In this document: piece by piece, positions 19,258 through 27,954 of the stretch
How positions within the stretch are numbered: position 1 is the first letter of the stretch
How the letters are laid out: every line of letters begins with the position of its first letter
Source: Bacillota bacterium
GTDB lineage: Bacteria; Bacillota; Clostridia; Peptostreptococcales; Acidaminobacteraceae
DNA: 56,299 nucleotides
Direction: 5' to 3'
Assembly: GCA_025210655.1 (NCBI GenBank)
Contig: JAOARG010000060.1
Location: 1 to 56,299, forward strand
Notes under the pieces: model-generated
What the model saw: the letters and a program-made list of their open reading frames with translations, nothing else
Told to the model about the DNA's origin: nothing
Databases searched by the model: none
Translations under genes and position numbers: made by a program

Positions 19258-20432
19258 TATTCATCACCTGCCACTTTTACTAGGTCATTATCCTTCAATT
19301 TATACTGCCCTTCTATCACAAGTTCTTCATTGTTTTCAAGGCCTGAAATAACCTCTATTCTATCATCTACTATCTCTCCAGTTTCAACAATTTTCTTTTT
19401 TACAGTCCCATCATCAGAATTCAATACAAATACTGTAGAACCCTCAGATAGATTTAAAACACTATCTAGAGGTACTAATATGCCTTCCTTCTCATCAAGA
19501 ACTATATCAATTTTGGCCATCATACCAGCCTTCATCTCACTATTTTCATTACTTATTCTAACCTTTACAGGGAATGTTCTTGTTTTTGTATCCGCAAGGG
19601 CACTAACTTCAATAATTTCTCCAGAAACACTTTTTTCAATACCATAAACATATGCCTTTACTTTTTGTCCTACATATAGGCTATTAATAACACTGTCAGG
19701 AACACCCAGTTCTGCTTCAATACTATTTACATCTCCAATAACCACTGCTGGATATGTAGGTGCAATACTTTCACCCGACTCAAATAAAGTTTTTAAAATG
19801 ACTCCATCAATAGGGCTTCTTAATACCGTATCCTCATAGTTTGTTTCCTTAAGATCCTTATTTGCCAGAGCCTGCTTATAATTCTCATTTGCTATACTTC
19901 TAGCATCAAGAGCTTCTTGATAAACATTTTTTACAGATATGTATGCTGTCTCAGCTTCATCAAGATTATCTTTAGTTACTGCACCTTCTTCATATAATTT
20001 TTTCATATCATTATATCTCTTCTCAACCAAATCAAGTTTAGCCTTAGCTTGATTAATGGCTGAAGGTATTTTCGAATCTATTTCAAGTTTTATAGAGTTA
20101 GCTTTTGCCTTTGCAGCATCATAACCAAGCCCATACTCATAATCATCAAGCTTAAGAATAATATCACCCTTCTTAACCTTTTGACCCTCTACAACCATAT
20201 ATTCATCAATTACACCTGAAATTTTTGTTGATAATTTAACCATCTGTGATGGCTTGATATTTCCACTATAGGATGCAACATTCTGATAATTTTCATCACT
20301 TACTTTAATCACTCTAACAGGCTTTTCTACAAGTGATGTGCTTGAACCAACTTTTTCTGTTCTTACACACCCTTGGAATACTAAAGTCACTAGTAAAATT
20401 CCAACTAATATAACGGCTAATCTCTTATTCAT
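19257..20432 (-). CDS. RND adaptor subunit (membrane fusion protein)
   Basis: A 391-residue HlyD/AcrA-type adaptor. The N-terminus is hydrophobic with VTLVFQGC, a probable lipobox Cys near 22. A lipoyl half-motif VDEYMVVEGQKVKKGDIILK precedes an alpha-helical hairpin (about 105-205), then SPIDGVILKTLFESGE and beta-barrel domains. Adaptors link the pump to an exit duct in two-membrane cells; in single-membrane cells they still assemble with the pump. Its ATG overlaps the tetR stop and its stop overlaps the pump start, so the three genes are translationally coupled. Confidence 0.9.
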   Translation of the reverse strand: MNKRLAVILVGILLVTLVFQGCVRTEKVGSSTSLVEKPVRVIKVSDENYQNVASYSGNIKPSQMVKLSTKISGVIDEYMVVEGQKVKKGDIILKLDDYEYGLGYDAAKAKANSIKLEIDSKIPSAINQAKAKLDLVEKRYNDMKKLYEEGAVTKDNLDEAETAYISVKNVYQEALDARSIANENYKQALANKDLKETNYEDTVLRSPIDGVILKTLFESGESIAPTYPAVVIGDVNSIEAELGVPDSVINSLYVGQKVKAYVYGIEKSVSGEIIEVSALADTKTRTFPVKVRISNENSEMKAGMMAKIDIVLDEKEGILVPLDSVLNLSEGSTVFVLNSDDGTVKKKIVETGEIVDDRIEVISGLENNEELVIEGQYKLKDNDLVKVAGDE

Positions 20433-21004
20433 TTTTTATCCTCTCCCAACTCACCATCTCTGACAATACCAAAGCTAACAATGTCTAACATTTCCTTAAA
20501 GCACTCGTCAAATGTCAATCCACTTTCATCCAAAAAATTTTTATCCATAATTGAAATCATAGTTGTGCTTAAAAGTTTTCTAAGAACAAATGGATTAAAC
20601 CTCCTTAGAATACCTTTTTCTACACCAATATTTAGAATCTCAAATGTTGGTTCCCAATCATCAAAAACTTCCTGAAACTTTTTCCATTGTTCAGGATAAA
20701 ATTTCTTTATATCATAAAAATGGGCTTCATTAGTTATTCTAAGATCTTGGGCCATTAACTTAGTAATATCCCTCAGTTTTTCATCAACACTCATATCTGG
20801 ATCCCTTAGTATCTCTATTTCTCTTTTTCTTATTCTGTCACATAGCTTATCAACAAGCTGATCGATTATTTCTTCTTTCGAAGAAAAGTTCTCATATATT
20901 GTCCTTTTACTAATGGACAAACTCCTTGCAATATCATCCATTGTAAACTTAACACCCTTCATATTTATTAAGTCCACAACCGCATCTAGAATTTTATCTT
21001 TCAT
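20429..21004 (-). CDS. TetR-family repressor of the RND operon
   Basis: A 191-residue TetR regulator: the N-terminal helix-turn-helix (about 10-55) reads FTMDDIARSLSISKRTIYEN, and the C-terminal helical domain would bind ligand and dimerise. The ATG at 21002-21004 is used; a GTG four codons upstream sits on the ribosome site. It is the first gene of the efflux operon, directly behind a promoter overlain by a palindrome, so it probably represses its own operon until a pump substrate is present. Confidence 0.88.
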   Translation of the reverse strand: MKDKILDAVVDLINMKGVKFTMDDIARSLSISKRTIYENFSSKEEIIDQLVDKLCDRIRKREIEILRDPDMSVDEKLRDITKLMAQDLRITNEAHFYDIKKFYPEQWKKFQEVFDDWEPTFEILNIGVEKGILRRFNPFVLRKLLSTTMISIMDKNFLDESGLTFDECFKEMLDIVSFGIVRDGELGEDKK

Positions 21005-21030
21005 CGACTTTTTCACTCCTTGAAAACTAG

Positions 21031-21090
21031 AAAACTATTTTAGTTTTTTTAGTACCAATACATTCTACACCTCTTGGGAGAATTAGTCAA
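21031..21090 (-). promoter_or_regulatory. promoter and TetR operator of the efflux operon
   Basis: On the minus strand TTGACT (21090-21085) and TAGAAT (21067-21062) are 17 bases apart. Just downstream, AAAACTA-TTT-TAGTTTT (21031-21047) is a perfect palindrome, with further ACTA/TAGT half-sites outside. This is the usual layout for TetR autorepression. Confidence 0.65.
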
Positions 21091-21143
21091 CGGGAATTCG
21101 TATTAAAAATTTCTAGTATTTTTTGTATTTTGTAATAATTTGA

Positions 21144-21462
21144 GCCTAAAGGTTGCCTAACGTTATTTTTAATCACGCCTAATTTCTTGCTTGTGCAATT
21201 AGCCTAAATCAGTATAAGGCCCTCAGTACAAAATGTGGGTAGTCTTAGAAAAATGAATTTAAAAACCTTAGGTGAGTTGAGGTATGCAGAAATGAAACTT
21301 TGTGACGCAAGTCTTTTATTGGTAAGAAGAACATTTATGATATAAAGTATTTATGCCATAGAGGCCTTATTTGATACTAGAAATTGACCCTTTAACAATT
21401 TTAGGCAAATTGCATAAGCAAGAAATTAGGCGTGATCATTGTAACTTTAGGCTATCTTAGGC
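21144..21462. repeat. palindromic element with 4+4 mirrored GCCTAA/TTAGGC boxes
   Basis: GCCTAA occurs at 21144, 21155, 21177 and 21202, and TTAGGC at 21401, 21426, 21447 and 21457. Paired outer ends sum to 42606, 42607, 42608 and 42608, so the two halves are mirror images about 21304. Between boxes lie small hairpins such as TTGC-TTGT-GCAA on the left and TTGC-ATAA-GCAA on the right. Further in, ATAAGGCC pairs with GGCCTTAT. The core of about 190 bases has no gene. The element ends 16 bases before the leader palindrome of the adjacent four-helix-bundle gene. Confidence 0.85.
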
Positions 21463-21477
21463 CATAGATTACTACCT

Positions 21478-21498
21478 TGTATGCAGATAGCATACCAA
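21478..21498 (+). promoter_or_regulatory. conserved leader palindrome, copy 1
   Basis: TGTATGCAGATAGCATACCAA contains GTATGC-N5-GCATAC. It ends about 54 bases before the start codon. The same sequence with a different spacer precedes all four four-helix-bundle genes in this window. It could be an operator, an RNA hairpin or an element boundary. Confidence 0.75.
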
Positions 21499-21549
21499 CA
21501 ACATTATAACTCATGATAAATTATCATTAAAACAAGGAGGTATTATTTT

Positions 21550-21903
21550 ATGCTTAAATATCACAAATTAGAAATTTATCATCTTGCAAAGAAATTAGTG
21601 TCTGATTGTTATAACATAACTAACTTTTTCCCAGAGACAGAACGTTTTGGATTATCTAGTCAAATGAATCGTGCAGCTATTTCTGTTGCATCAAATATTG
21701 TTGAAGGAAGCACAAGAAATAGTGACAGAGATACTAAATACTTTATTAATATATCATATAGTTCATTAATGGAATTAATCTGTCAAACCGAGATTGCTTA
21801 TGACTTAAAATTTATAAGCAATAATGATTTTGAAATTTTTTCTGAGGAAGCTATCAAACTATCAATAAAGATAACAAACTTCGCTAAATCACTAAATAAT
21901 TGA
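21550..21903 (+). CDS. four-helix-bundle protein (23S rRNA IVP family), copy 1
   Basis: A 117-residue helical protein of the 23S rRNA intervening-sequence protein family, related in fold to the Avd accessory protein of diversity-generating retroelements. The signature is AAISVASNIVEGSTRNSDRD followed by FINISYSSLMELICQTEIAY. AAGGAGG precedes the ATG. No rRNA or reverse transcriptase is nearby. It is flanked upstream by a full TTAGGC palindromic element and downstream by a half element of the same family, and is the only plus-strand gene for about 20 kb. Its biochemical role is unknown; DNA or RNA binding is inferred from the family. Confidence 0.88.
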   Translation: MLKYHKLEIYHLAKKLVSDCYNITNFFPETERFGLSSQMNRAAISVASNIVEGSTRNSDRDTKYFINISYSSLMELICQTEIAYDLKFISNNDFEIFSEEAIKLSIKITNFAKSLNN

Positions 21904-21911
21904 ATAAAAAA

Positions 21912-21939
21912 ATGTACTGCAAAAATAATTACAGTACAT
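21912..21939 (-). terminator. probable terminator for the SLH genes
   Basis: ATGTACTG and CAGTACAT form an 8-bp stem with a 12-base loop. On the minus strand it is followed by a run of six T. On the plus strand no T run follows, so it more likely serves the minus-strand SLH genes ending at 22123. Confidence 0.45.
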
Positions 21940-22057
21940 CTGATTATTGATTTTAGTTATTTAATCTATCAACATCTAATAATATCAAATCAGCATTTTA
22001 CAAAATCATACATTCCATATAAAAGTCCGATTTTTATATTTAGGTTTTTTAACTACC

Positions 22058-22118
22058 TTAGGCTTAAAGCGTAGCTAAAATTAGGCGCAAGCACCGTAGG
22101 CATTAGGCTATATTAGGC
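22058..22118. repeat. right half of a TTAGGC-box element
   Basis: TTAGGC occurs at 22058, 22081, 22103 and 22113. The spacing (23, 22, 10) follows that of the right arm at 21401-21462 (25, 21, 10). No left arm is present. It ends five bases before the stop codon of the neighbouring SLH gene. Confidence 0.75.
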
Positions 22119-22122
22119 ATCA

Positions 22123-24039
22123 CTAATTTACTTCTAAAATAAGTTCCGCTTCAAAAAGATTATCCTTAACCTGCTTACCATAAAGGTAGATTTTATCTCC
22201 TACCTCGTAGGTATCAAGCTTTCTTTTCTCAACTTCATCAAGCATTACTATTATATCATTGCCTTTTGCATCAGTTATTGTAATTAATCCAGATTCTTTA
22301 TGAATTATTTCTTTTATTGTTCCCAATAACTTTTGACTTGGTATTTCTTTTCTAACAGATATTTTTTCAACCTTTTCCGGACCCATCTTAAGATTTAAAT
22401 CCATATTTAGTCTTAAATAATATATATCCAAATCACTATTATTATCAATTTCATCTTCAATAACTATATTTGGATCAACTTTGTAAGTTACTAATTCATT
22501 TCTCTTATTCATAATAACTATATATGGCTCTTCTGAAATATGGATCTCTTTTAAAGTACCAGTATCCTCTGATACCTGACCAGTAGCCTCTATATAAACT
22601 ACCTTTCCATACTCTACTCTAACTAAAACTATATCACCTTTCTCTATAGAACGTTCCTTAGTTTTTATCTCTAGGTTTGGTGCTATTTTATATTCACGAT
22701 ATGTTTCGGCATCAAGTTTAAAGCTTACTAATTCATCAGCCTTTAAATCTGTTGAACTACTTAGTATTGCTTTAAAACTAGCTTCTTTTCTTTCAACAAT
22801 TACTTGTTTTGCAGTAAGGTTTTCTGACTTCACTTTTACCATATCACCAAACTCTATATCATCTAGTTTTCCTTCTTTACCCTCTATAGTAACTTTTAAA
22901 TCCTTTTCATAAGCTTTAAAGTATAGCTTCTTTCCATCTTCACCTACTAAAGTAAGCACCCTATATGGATCATCTTCTGTAATTACTTGAGAAACAGATT
23001 CAAAGTTTCCCTTATCACTAGCCATTCCTTTTTTAATATTCACTCTAGATAACTGTGTATTATCAATTATTAATTCTATTTCGTCTCCAATTGATAAATC
23101 ACTTAATTCAAGAGATTTGTTATCAGAAAATATCCCTACTGTACTTAAATCATATACTTTCTTATTTCCAAACTCATCATTTACTTCTATAATATTCTTA
23201 TCTCTAATTACTTGTATTATTGTAGCCTCTAAAGTACCATTTACAATATTCTCAGTATTTATTCCATCATCAGAAGGCTTCAAATCCAAATCAGATGAAA
23301 CATTGTCATCTCCACGACTAACTACCTGAGTATCCTTTGTAGAACTAAGTAGACCATCGTAAGATGTAGATATCATTTTTGCCATAACCTCTCTAGTAAT
23401 TGGAGAGTTAGGATCAAATTCACCCTTTTCATTACCTGTCTTACCAAGGACTTCTTTTTCAATCAAGAAATTAACATAAGGCTTAGCAACCTTTGTTATT
23501 TCTACCTCATCCTTGTACTCAAGTGCAAATAACTTATTCAGATTCTCACCATAGTATAAATTTAAAGCTGTTCCTAAAAATATTGAAACATCAACCTTCT
23601 TTGCAGTCTGATACTTTCCATCTTTTATAAAAAATTTCAATTCATCTGGATGAACAATTTTATACTCAAGTGCAAAAGCAACTGCTTTATGAACTACTTC
23701 TCCATAAGGTGGAATACTTACCGGAATTTTAAGTTCATTAATCGTATCTTTATATTTTCTCTCAAACTCTTCGATATTTACATTTGATAATTTACCACTC
23801 TTGTCCATCATATTATAAATAATAACAAGAGTTTCTAAACTACTCACATTAGACTTAGGTTTAAATGTTGCATCATCAAACCCAGGCATAATTTCTTCAC
23901 TGCTTACCTTGTTAATAAATCCTGTTGACCATTTTCCTTCTGGTACATCAGTAAATAATTGCTCTCCAAAACCAACACTAGATATCAGAATAGACATAAT
24001 GATTAACATAATAAATATTTTGTTTCTTTTTATATCCAA
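22123..24039 (-). CDS. SLH-domain cell-surface protein (638 residues)
   Basis: A secreted surface protein: signal peptide at about 1-26 (RNKIFIMLIIMSILISSVGF), then S-layer homology modules to about 230 (LFTDVPEGKWSTGFINKVSS, FKPKSNVSSLETLVIIYNMM, FDPNSPITREVMAKMISTSY). These bind secondary cell-wall polymer. The rest (about 260-638) consists of repeated small beta domains such as IEYGDMV- and VGDKIYLYG-like segments that I cannot name. The TTG at 24037-24039 is chosen because AGGAGG lies nine bases upstream; an ATG seven codons earlier overlaps the ribosome site. It forms an operon with the SLH gene upstream. Confidence 0.85.
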   Translation of the reverse strand: MDIKRNKIFIMLIIMSILISSVGFGEQLFTDVPEGKWSTGFINKVSSEEIMPGFDDATFKPKSNVSSLETLVIIYNMMDKSGKLSNVNIEEFERKYKDTINELKIPVSIPPYGEVVHKAVAFALEYKIVHPDELKFFIKDGKYQTAKKVDVSIFLGTALNLYYGENLNKLFALEYKDEVEITKVAKPYVNFLIEKEVLGKTGNEKGEFDPNSPITREVMAKMISTSYDGLLSSTKDTQVVSRGDDNVSSDLDLKPSDDGINTENIVNGTLEATIIQVIRDKNIIEVNDEFGNKKVYDLSTVGIFSDNKSLELSDLSIGDEIELIIDNTQLSRVNIKKGMASDKGNFESVSQVITEDDPYRVLTLVGEDGKKLYFKAYEKDLKVTIEGKEGKLDDIEFGDMVKVKSENLTAKQVIVERKEASFKAILSSSTDLKADELVSFKLDAETYREYKIAPNLEIKTKERSIEKGDIVLVRVEYGKVVYIEATGQVSEDTGTLKEIHISEEPYIVIMNKRNELVTYKVDPNIVIEDEIDNNSDLDIYYLRLNMDLNLKMGPEKVEKISVRKEIPSQKLLGTIKEIIHKESGLITITDAKGNDIIVMLDEVEKRKLDTYEVGDKIYLYGKQVKDNLFEAELILEVN

Positions 24040-24052
24040 TAGATTCAACCTC

Positions 24053-26275
24053 CTAATCATTATTAATAATTGTAGAACCGATTATTACTTTGTTTTCACC
24101 TGAATAGTCATATAAATAGTCTATCCTAATTACGACAACCGAATCTTCAATTTTATCATCAAGTTCTAAAATAACATTCCTCGAATCTACTACGACAACA
24201 TTATCCGGCTTAACTTTCACTTTATCATTATCATCATCTTTATACTCGATACTATAAAAGCCTTCATTATCATCTTTCGTTAAACTAATATCATTATCAA
24301 ATACCATCAGTATTTTTTTATCAGAAATAAAAACTGCATCTTCAACATTAATTTCCATAGGATCCATTTTATCAGCATCAAGATCATACTCAATTTTTTC
24401 TTCCTGTTCCTGGCCTAAATAATCATATAAACCTGTAATCGTTAATTCATAGTCCTTATTTCCTGTAAAGCTATATGGCCCATCTAAATAAATCTTAAGT
24501 CTATCTGGATACTCTTCATCAAATTGAATTTCAGAGAACCTCATTGCACCATCAGATTTTATATTTGCTTTTTCTGATTTCTTACTCAAATTTCTGTTGA
24601 AATACAAATAAAACGACTTATTATCTATTAATTCATCATTATCTACATCAAGCTCTTCATCCGGTATATCATCAACAAGATCAAACTTCTCATATGTCAC
24701 AATAGACTGTTGATGAAGATCTTCAATATTATCAATCCATATTGTATACGATCTATCATCCTTCATTTTAGTAAAGTATACGAATACCCTTCTATTTTTA
24801 AAATCTCCAGATTCCTCTACATTAATATCCTTAGGATTACTATATATAACACCCGATTCATCATCTTGTAATGTATAATTATCTTTATCCATTGCAGAAT
24901 CTATATCTATTTCCTTATTAAATTCAATCACAATAAATTTTTCACTTGCATAATCAACATCAACTATTTCTAAGTCCTCATAAGGGACATTGTTACCTCT
25001 AAATTCATACTCATCACCATACCCTCTATTTAAATAAACATCATACTCGCTTTTCATATCACCCTTAACCGAAAGCTTATAGGTCTCACCTTCAATAAAT
25101 TTATTCTCTTTAAGAATAATAGATACAGCTTTATCACTAGATCCTAATCTAATAATATCCATATATTTATAGCTACCTTCAACGAAGAGTTTATCATTTG
25201 CATAAATGTTATATAGCAACTCTAAATTACTGTCCTTAGTTAACGGATGTGTAAAATATACATGTATTTCCTTTTGATTAACTGGAATCACCTTACTAAT
25301 TTTAAACATAGGATCCTCTATAGCCGGTCTTTCAAAACTTGTAAAGTCGCCCTGTATATCTTCTGTTTCAAATCCTTCATCATCAGTAATCTTATCGAAA
25401 AGTACTATATATTTAGTCTTTTCTTTCATAACTGATGTTACTAATGTAATCTTTTTATTATCAACTTTCATTGATTTTACTTCAAGTTCATTTCCATCAT
25501 TTTCGATTTCTATATCATCTATGTCAGGATCTTCAATCTCTTCATTAATTGATATAACAATTTTTTGATCAGAAATCACTTCAATTCCTTCAATTTCCGT
25601 CTGTTCTTTATCCGATTTTATCATTCCTAAAGCTTTAACCTTAGAGTTAGAAATAACCTTATCGTCAACTAATTTTTCTACTAAATTCATTTCTTCGCCG
25701 TTCACTAAAGTAAGAAGTGAATCATAAAGTAAATTAATAGCATCTTTTCTATAAAAATTATAGTTATCACTATCCTTAACTGCATATGAAATATCTGTTA
25801 CAAGTTTTTTCTCAAATGCAAAAGGAAATACCGTCTCCCATTTATAATCTTTTCCATACTCATAATCAAGAACACCTAAAACCATTTTAGTAAAAGCCTT
25901 CTCACTTACATTATCATTTGGTTTATATGTACCATCCGTATCTCCATCAATTATATCGTTTGTAAAACAATATCCAACATACGGAGCAAACCAGTCATCC
26001 TCTTTTACATCAGGAAAAGGAGTCTTAATAAACTTCTTTTTATTAGAAAGAACATAATCTTCCTTACCCATAAGTCTTACTATAAATGTAGCAGCCTGAG
26101 CCCTAGTAAGCTCTCCCATGTAATTATAGTCACCGTCCATCCCCTTAAGAATAGTCAAAACATTTAAAGCATAAGCCTTATCATCCAAGCTCTTCTCTTC
26201 ACCAAAAGAAAAAGAACTAAACAGCATAAGAAAAACTAATATATATGTACAAAAAATCCCGCCACGAAACTTCAA
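24053..26275 (-). CDS. SLH-domain protein with Ig-like modules (740 residues)
   Basis: Signal peptide at about 1-27, then SLH modules to about 200 (GELTRAQAATFIVRLMGKED, FPDVKEDDWFAPYVGYCFTN, DGTYKPNDNVSEKAFTKMVL). Repeated SbsA-like Ig modules follow, recognised by phrases such as VNQKEIHVYFTHPL, EKFIVIEFNKEIDIDSAMDK and NKSFYLYFNRNLS. The protein is acidic. The same module type fills the large S-layer protein at 49157, so both probably lie in the same surface layer. The start TTG at 26273-26275 has AGGTGG nine bases upstream; a GTG three codons earlier is alternative. Its promoter carries a box shared with the S-layer gene. Confidence 0.87.
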   Translation of the reverse strand: MKFRGGIFCTYILVFLMLFSSFSFGEEKSLDDKAYALNVLTILKGMDGDYNYMGELTRAQAATFIVRLMGKEDYVLSNKKKFIKTPFPDVKEDDWFAPYVGYCFTNDIIDGDTDGTYKPNDNVSEKAFTKMVLGVLDYEYGKDYKWETVFPFAFEKKLVTDISYAVKDSDNYNFYRKDAINLLYDSLLTLVNGEEMNLVEKLVDDKVISNSKVKALGMIKSDKEQTEIEGIEVISDQKIVISINEEIEDPDIDDIEIENDGNELEVKSMKVDNKKITLVTSVMKEKTKYIVLFDKITDDEGFETEDIQGDFTSFERPAIEDPMFKISKVIPVNQKEIHVYFTHPLTKDSNLELLYNIYANDKLFVEGSYKYMDIIRLGSSDKAVSIILKENKFIEGETYKLSVKGDMKSEYDVYLNRGYGDEYEFRGNNVPYEDLEIVDVDYASEKFIVIEFNKEIDIDSAMDKDNYTLQDDESGVIYSNPKDINVEESGDFKNRRVFVYFTKMKDDRSYTIWIDNIEDLHQQSIVTYEKFDLVDDIPDEELDVDNDELIDNKSFYLYFNRNLSKKSEKANIKSDGAMRFSEIQFDEEYPDRLKIYLDGPYSFTGNKDYELTITGLYDYLGQEQEEKIEYDLDADKMDPMEINVEDAVFISDKKILMVFDNDISLTKDDNEGFYSIEYKDDDNDKVKVKPDNVVVVDSRNVILELDDKIEDSVVVIRIDYLYDYSGENKVIIGSTIINND

Positions 26276-26315
26276 ACAAATCACCCACCTATATTATTAT
26301 ATTTATCTATTGTAA

Positions 26316-26370
26316 ATTATATCAATATTTATTTTGTTAGACAATTTGTTTGAAGGGATGTAATACAATT
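26316..26370 (-). promoter_or_regulatory. promoter and upstream box of the SLH operon
   Basis: On the minus strand TTGTCT (26344-26339) and TATAAT (26321-26316) are 17 bases apart. Ten bases upstream of the -35 lies AATTGTATTACATCCC (26370-26355). Nearly the same sequence lies nine bases upstream of the -35 of the S-layer gene at 53041. Confidence 0.65.
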
Positions 26371-26379
26371 TTAATGTGG

Positions 26380-27117
26380 CTACTGATTTATAAACCACTT
26401 AAACAACTCCAACTGTTCAACGTGATATTCATACATCATCTCTGGATGCCACTGTACTGCCAAAATACTATGTTTTTCTGAAGAAAACCCTTCAATTAGA
26501 CCATCTTCAGACACTGCTTCGATTATTAAATTTTCGCCTAATGTTTTTACAGCTTGATGATGTTTACTATTTATAAGTATTTCACTGTTATCGAATATTT
26601 TTTCTAATATAGACTCTTTTTCTATTAAAAGTTTATGTGTTTTTTTATGTTTTTCGACATTTCTTGTTGCATGTTGGATACTAGACTCATATTGGGATTT
26701 CAAATCTTGGTATAAGCTCCCACCTAAAAATACATTAATAAGTTGAAAGCCTCTACATATTCCTAATATTGGTTTTCCAGCTTCTATTACCCTTCTAAGA
26801 AGTTTCATTTCAAATCTATCTCTAAACTCATTAATGTATCCACAATCATATCTAAGAGCCTCTCCGTATAGCATCGGGTCTACATCAGATCCGCCACTAA
26901 ATAAAAACTTATCCATTGTTTTTACAATACTATCTATGTAATCATCATCATCTATAGGCATAATAGGCATTGGAAGTCCTCCCGCTAAATTTATAGCATT
27001 ATAATAATCTGTTGATGCCATCATAACATCCTGTCCAGGTGCTCCTATATGACGGTACTTTGCATTTTCAACATCGTATACGTAGTATGTAGTTATTCCA
27101 ACTAGTGGTTTTTTCAT
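26380..27117 (-). CDS. class I glutamine amidotransferase-like hydrolase (PuuD family)
   Basis: A 245-residue peptidase C26 protein. PILGICRGFQLINVFLGGSL holds the nucleophile Cys and VQWHPEMMYE the catalytic His and Glu. The family includes PuuD, which hydrolyses gamma-glutamyl-GABA, and other gamma-glutamyl amide hydrolases. It appears monocistronic. No putrescine pathway genes are nearby, so the substrate is not defined. I use the ATG at 27115-27117 with GAGAGGG upstream. Length and motifs are normal for the family. Confidence 0.88.
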   Translation of the reverse strand: MKKPLVGITTYYVYDVENAKYRHIGAPGQDVMMASTDYYNAINLAGGLPMPIMPIDDDDYIDSIVKTMDKFLFSGGSDVDPMLYGEALRYDCGYINEFRDRFEMKLLRRVIEAGKPILGICRGFQLINVFLGGSLYQDLKSQYESSIQHATRNVEKHKKTHKLLIEKESILEKIFDNSEILINSKHHQAVKTLGENLIIEAVSEDGLIEGFSSEKHSILAVQWHPEMMYEYHVEQLELFKWFINQ

Positions 27118-27210
27118 TTTCAACATCCCTCTCTCGTTTGAATTTTCCGACTATTTCTTGTCTTAGGTTATTATACTTAATTTATACTTATTAGTCTATA
27201 ATGATGCTTT

Positions 27211-27796
27211 AGTTGTTGGTGGTTAGTGGTTAGTTGGTAGGATAGCTTTCTTAAATCTATAAGCGATTTTAGTGTCCTACGGAGCTTTAAAATTCATTTA
27301 TGAATTTTGTAGTCTGCTTTTACCTATTATCTACTGATGTTTTAGATATGACCCTAGTTGAAATTGGGGCGTCTCGAAGAAGATATGACTATTCTTGTGG
27401 CCTGATTTGGCAATTGATGATTTATTTGGTAGTAGATAGGGTTTAGTTGGTAGGATAGCTTTCTTAAATCTATAAGCGATTTTAGTATCCTGTGGAGCGT
27501 TAAAATTCATTTATGAATTTTGTATTGTGTTCTTACCTACTATCTGCGACCTACTATCTACTGATATTTTAGGTATGACTCTAGTTGGAATCGGGGACTC
27601 TCAGAGAAGATATGACTTTTATGGTGGTCTGATTTGACAATCAATGATTTAGTTGGTAGTAGATAGGGTTTAGTTGGTAGGATAACTTTCTAAAATCTAT
27701 AAGCGATTTTAGTGTACTGCGGAGCTTTAAAATTCATTTGTGAATTTTGCATTGTGGTCTTACCCACTTTCTACTAGCCACTAGCTGCTGATGTTT
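27211..27796. repeat. three tandem copies of a palindromic repeat unit (about 215-227 bp)
   Basis: This stretch has no gene. Each unit has a left arm rich in TAGTTGGTAGGATAG, two internal hairpins (AAATC..GATTT and AAAATTCAT-TT-ATGAATTTT) and a right arm with CTTACCTACTATCT-type sequence complementary to the left arm. The second hairpin starts at 27289, 27502 and 27729, giving unit lengths of 213 and 227. The text between units (ATGACTCTAGTTGG, GAAGATATGACT) is also repeated. No spacers or cas genes occur, so it is not a CRISPR array. A truncated copy lies at 55593. Confidence 0.8.
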
Positions 27797-27883
27797 AGGG
27801 ACAAAGTTCGATTTTTATTCAGATTTTGGTTTTATTTTAATTATCTTTCCGTTGGGATAACTTCCTTTTATTAGATAATAAAA

Positions 27884-27920
27884 ACCCCTTTATTCTATTT
27901 TTTCATAAAATAAAGGGGTT
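27884..27920. terminator. bidirectional terminator after the TolC-like genes
   Basis: AACCCCTTTATT and AATAAAGGGGTT form a 12-bp stem with a 13-base loop. T runs follow on both strands. It serves the minus-strand TolC-like genes ending at 27955. Confidence 0.85.
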
Positions 27921-27954
27921 AATTTTTTTTTTTACAATTGCATTACTATCGTCT

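Noticed and set aside
21144..22118. 23S rRNA intervening sequence
   Set aside because: The protein family fits, but no rRNA sequence is found on either side of any of the four copies.
20429..26275. Insertion sequence or transposon carrying four-helix-bundle copy 1
   Set aside because: No transposase, integrase or target-site duplication is visible, so the repeats are reported only as palindromic elements.
27211..27796. Possible CRISPR array (regularly spaced repeats)
   Set aside because: Only three units of more than 200 bp, the intervening sequence is also repeated, and there are no cas genes. It is a tandem palindromic repeat.
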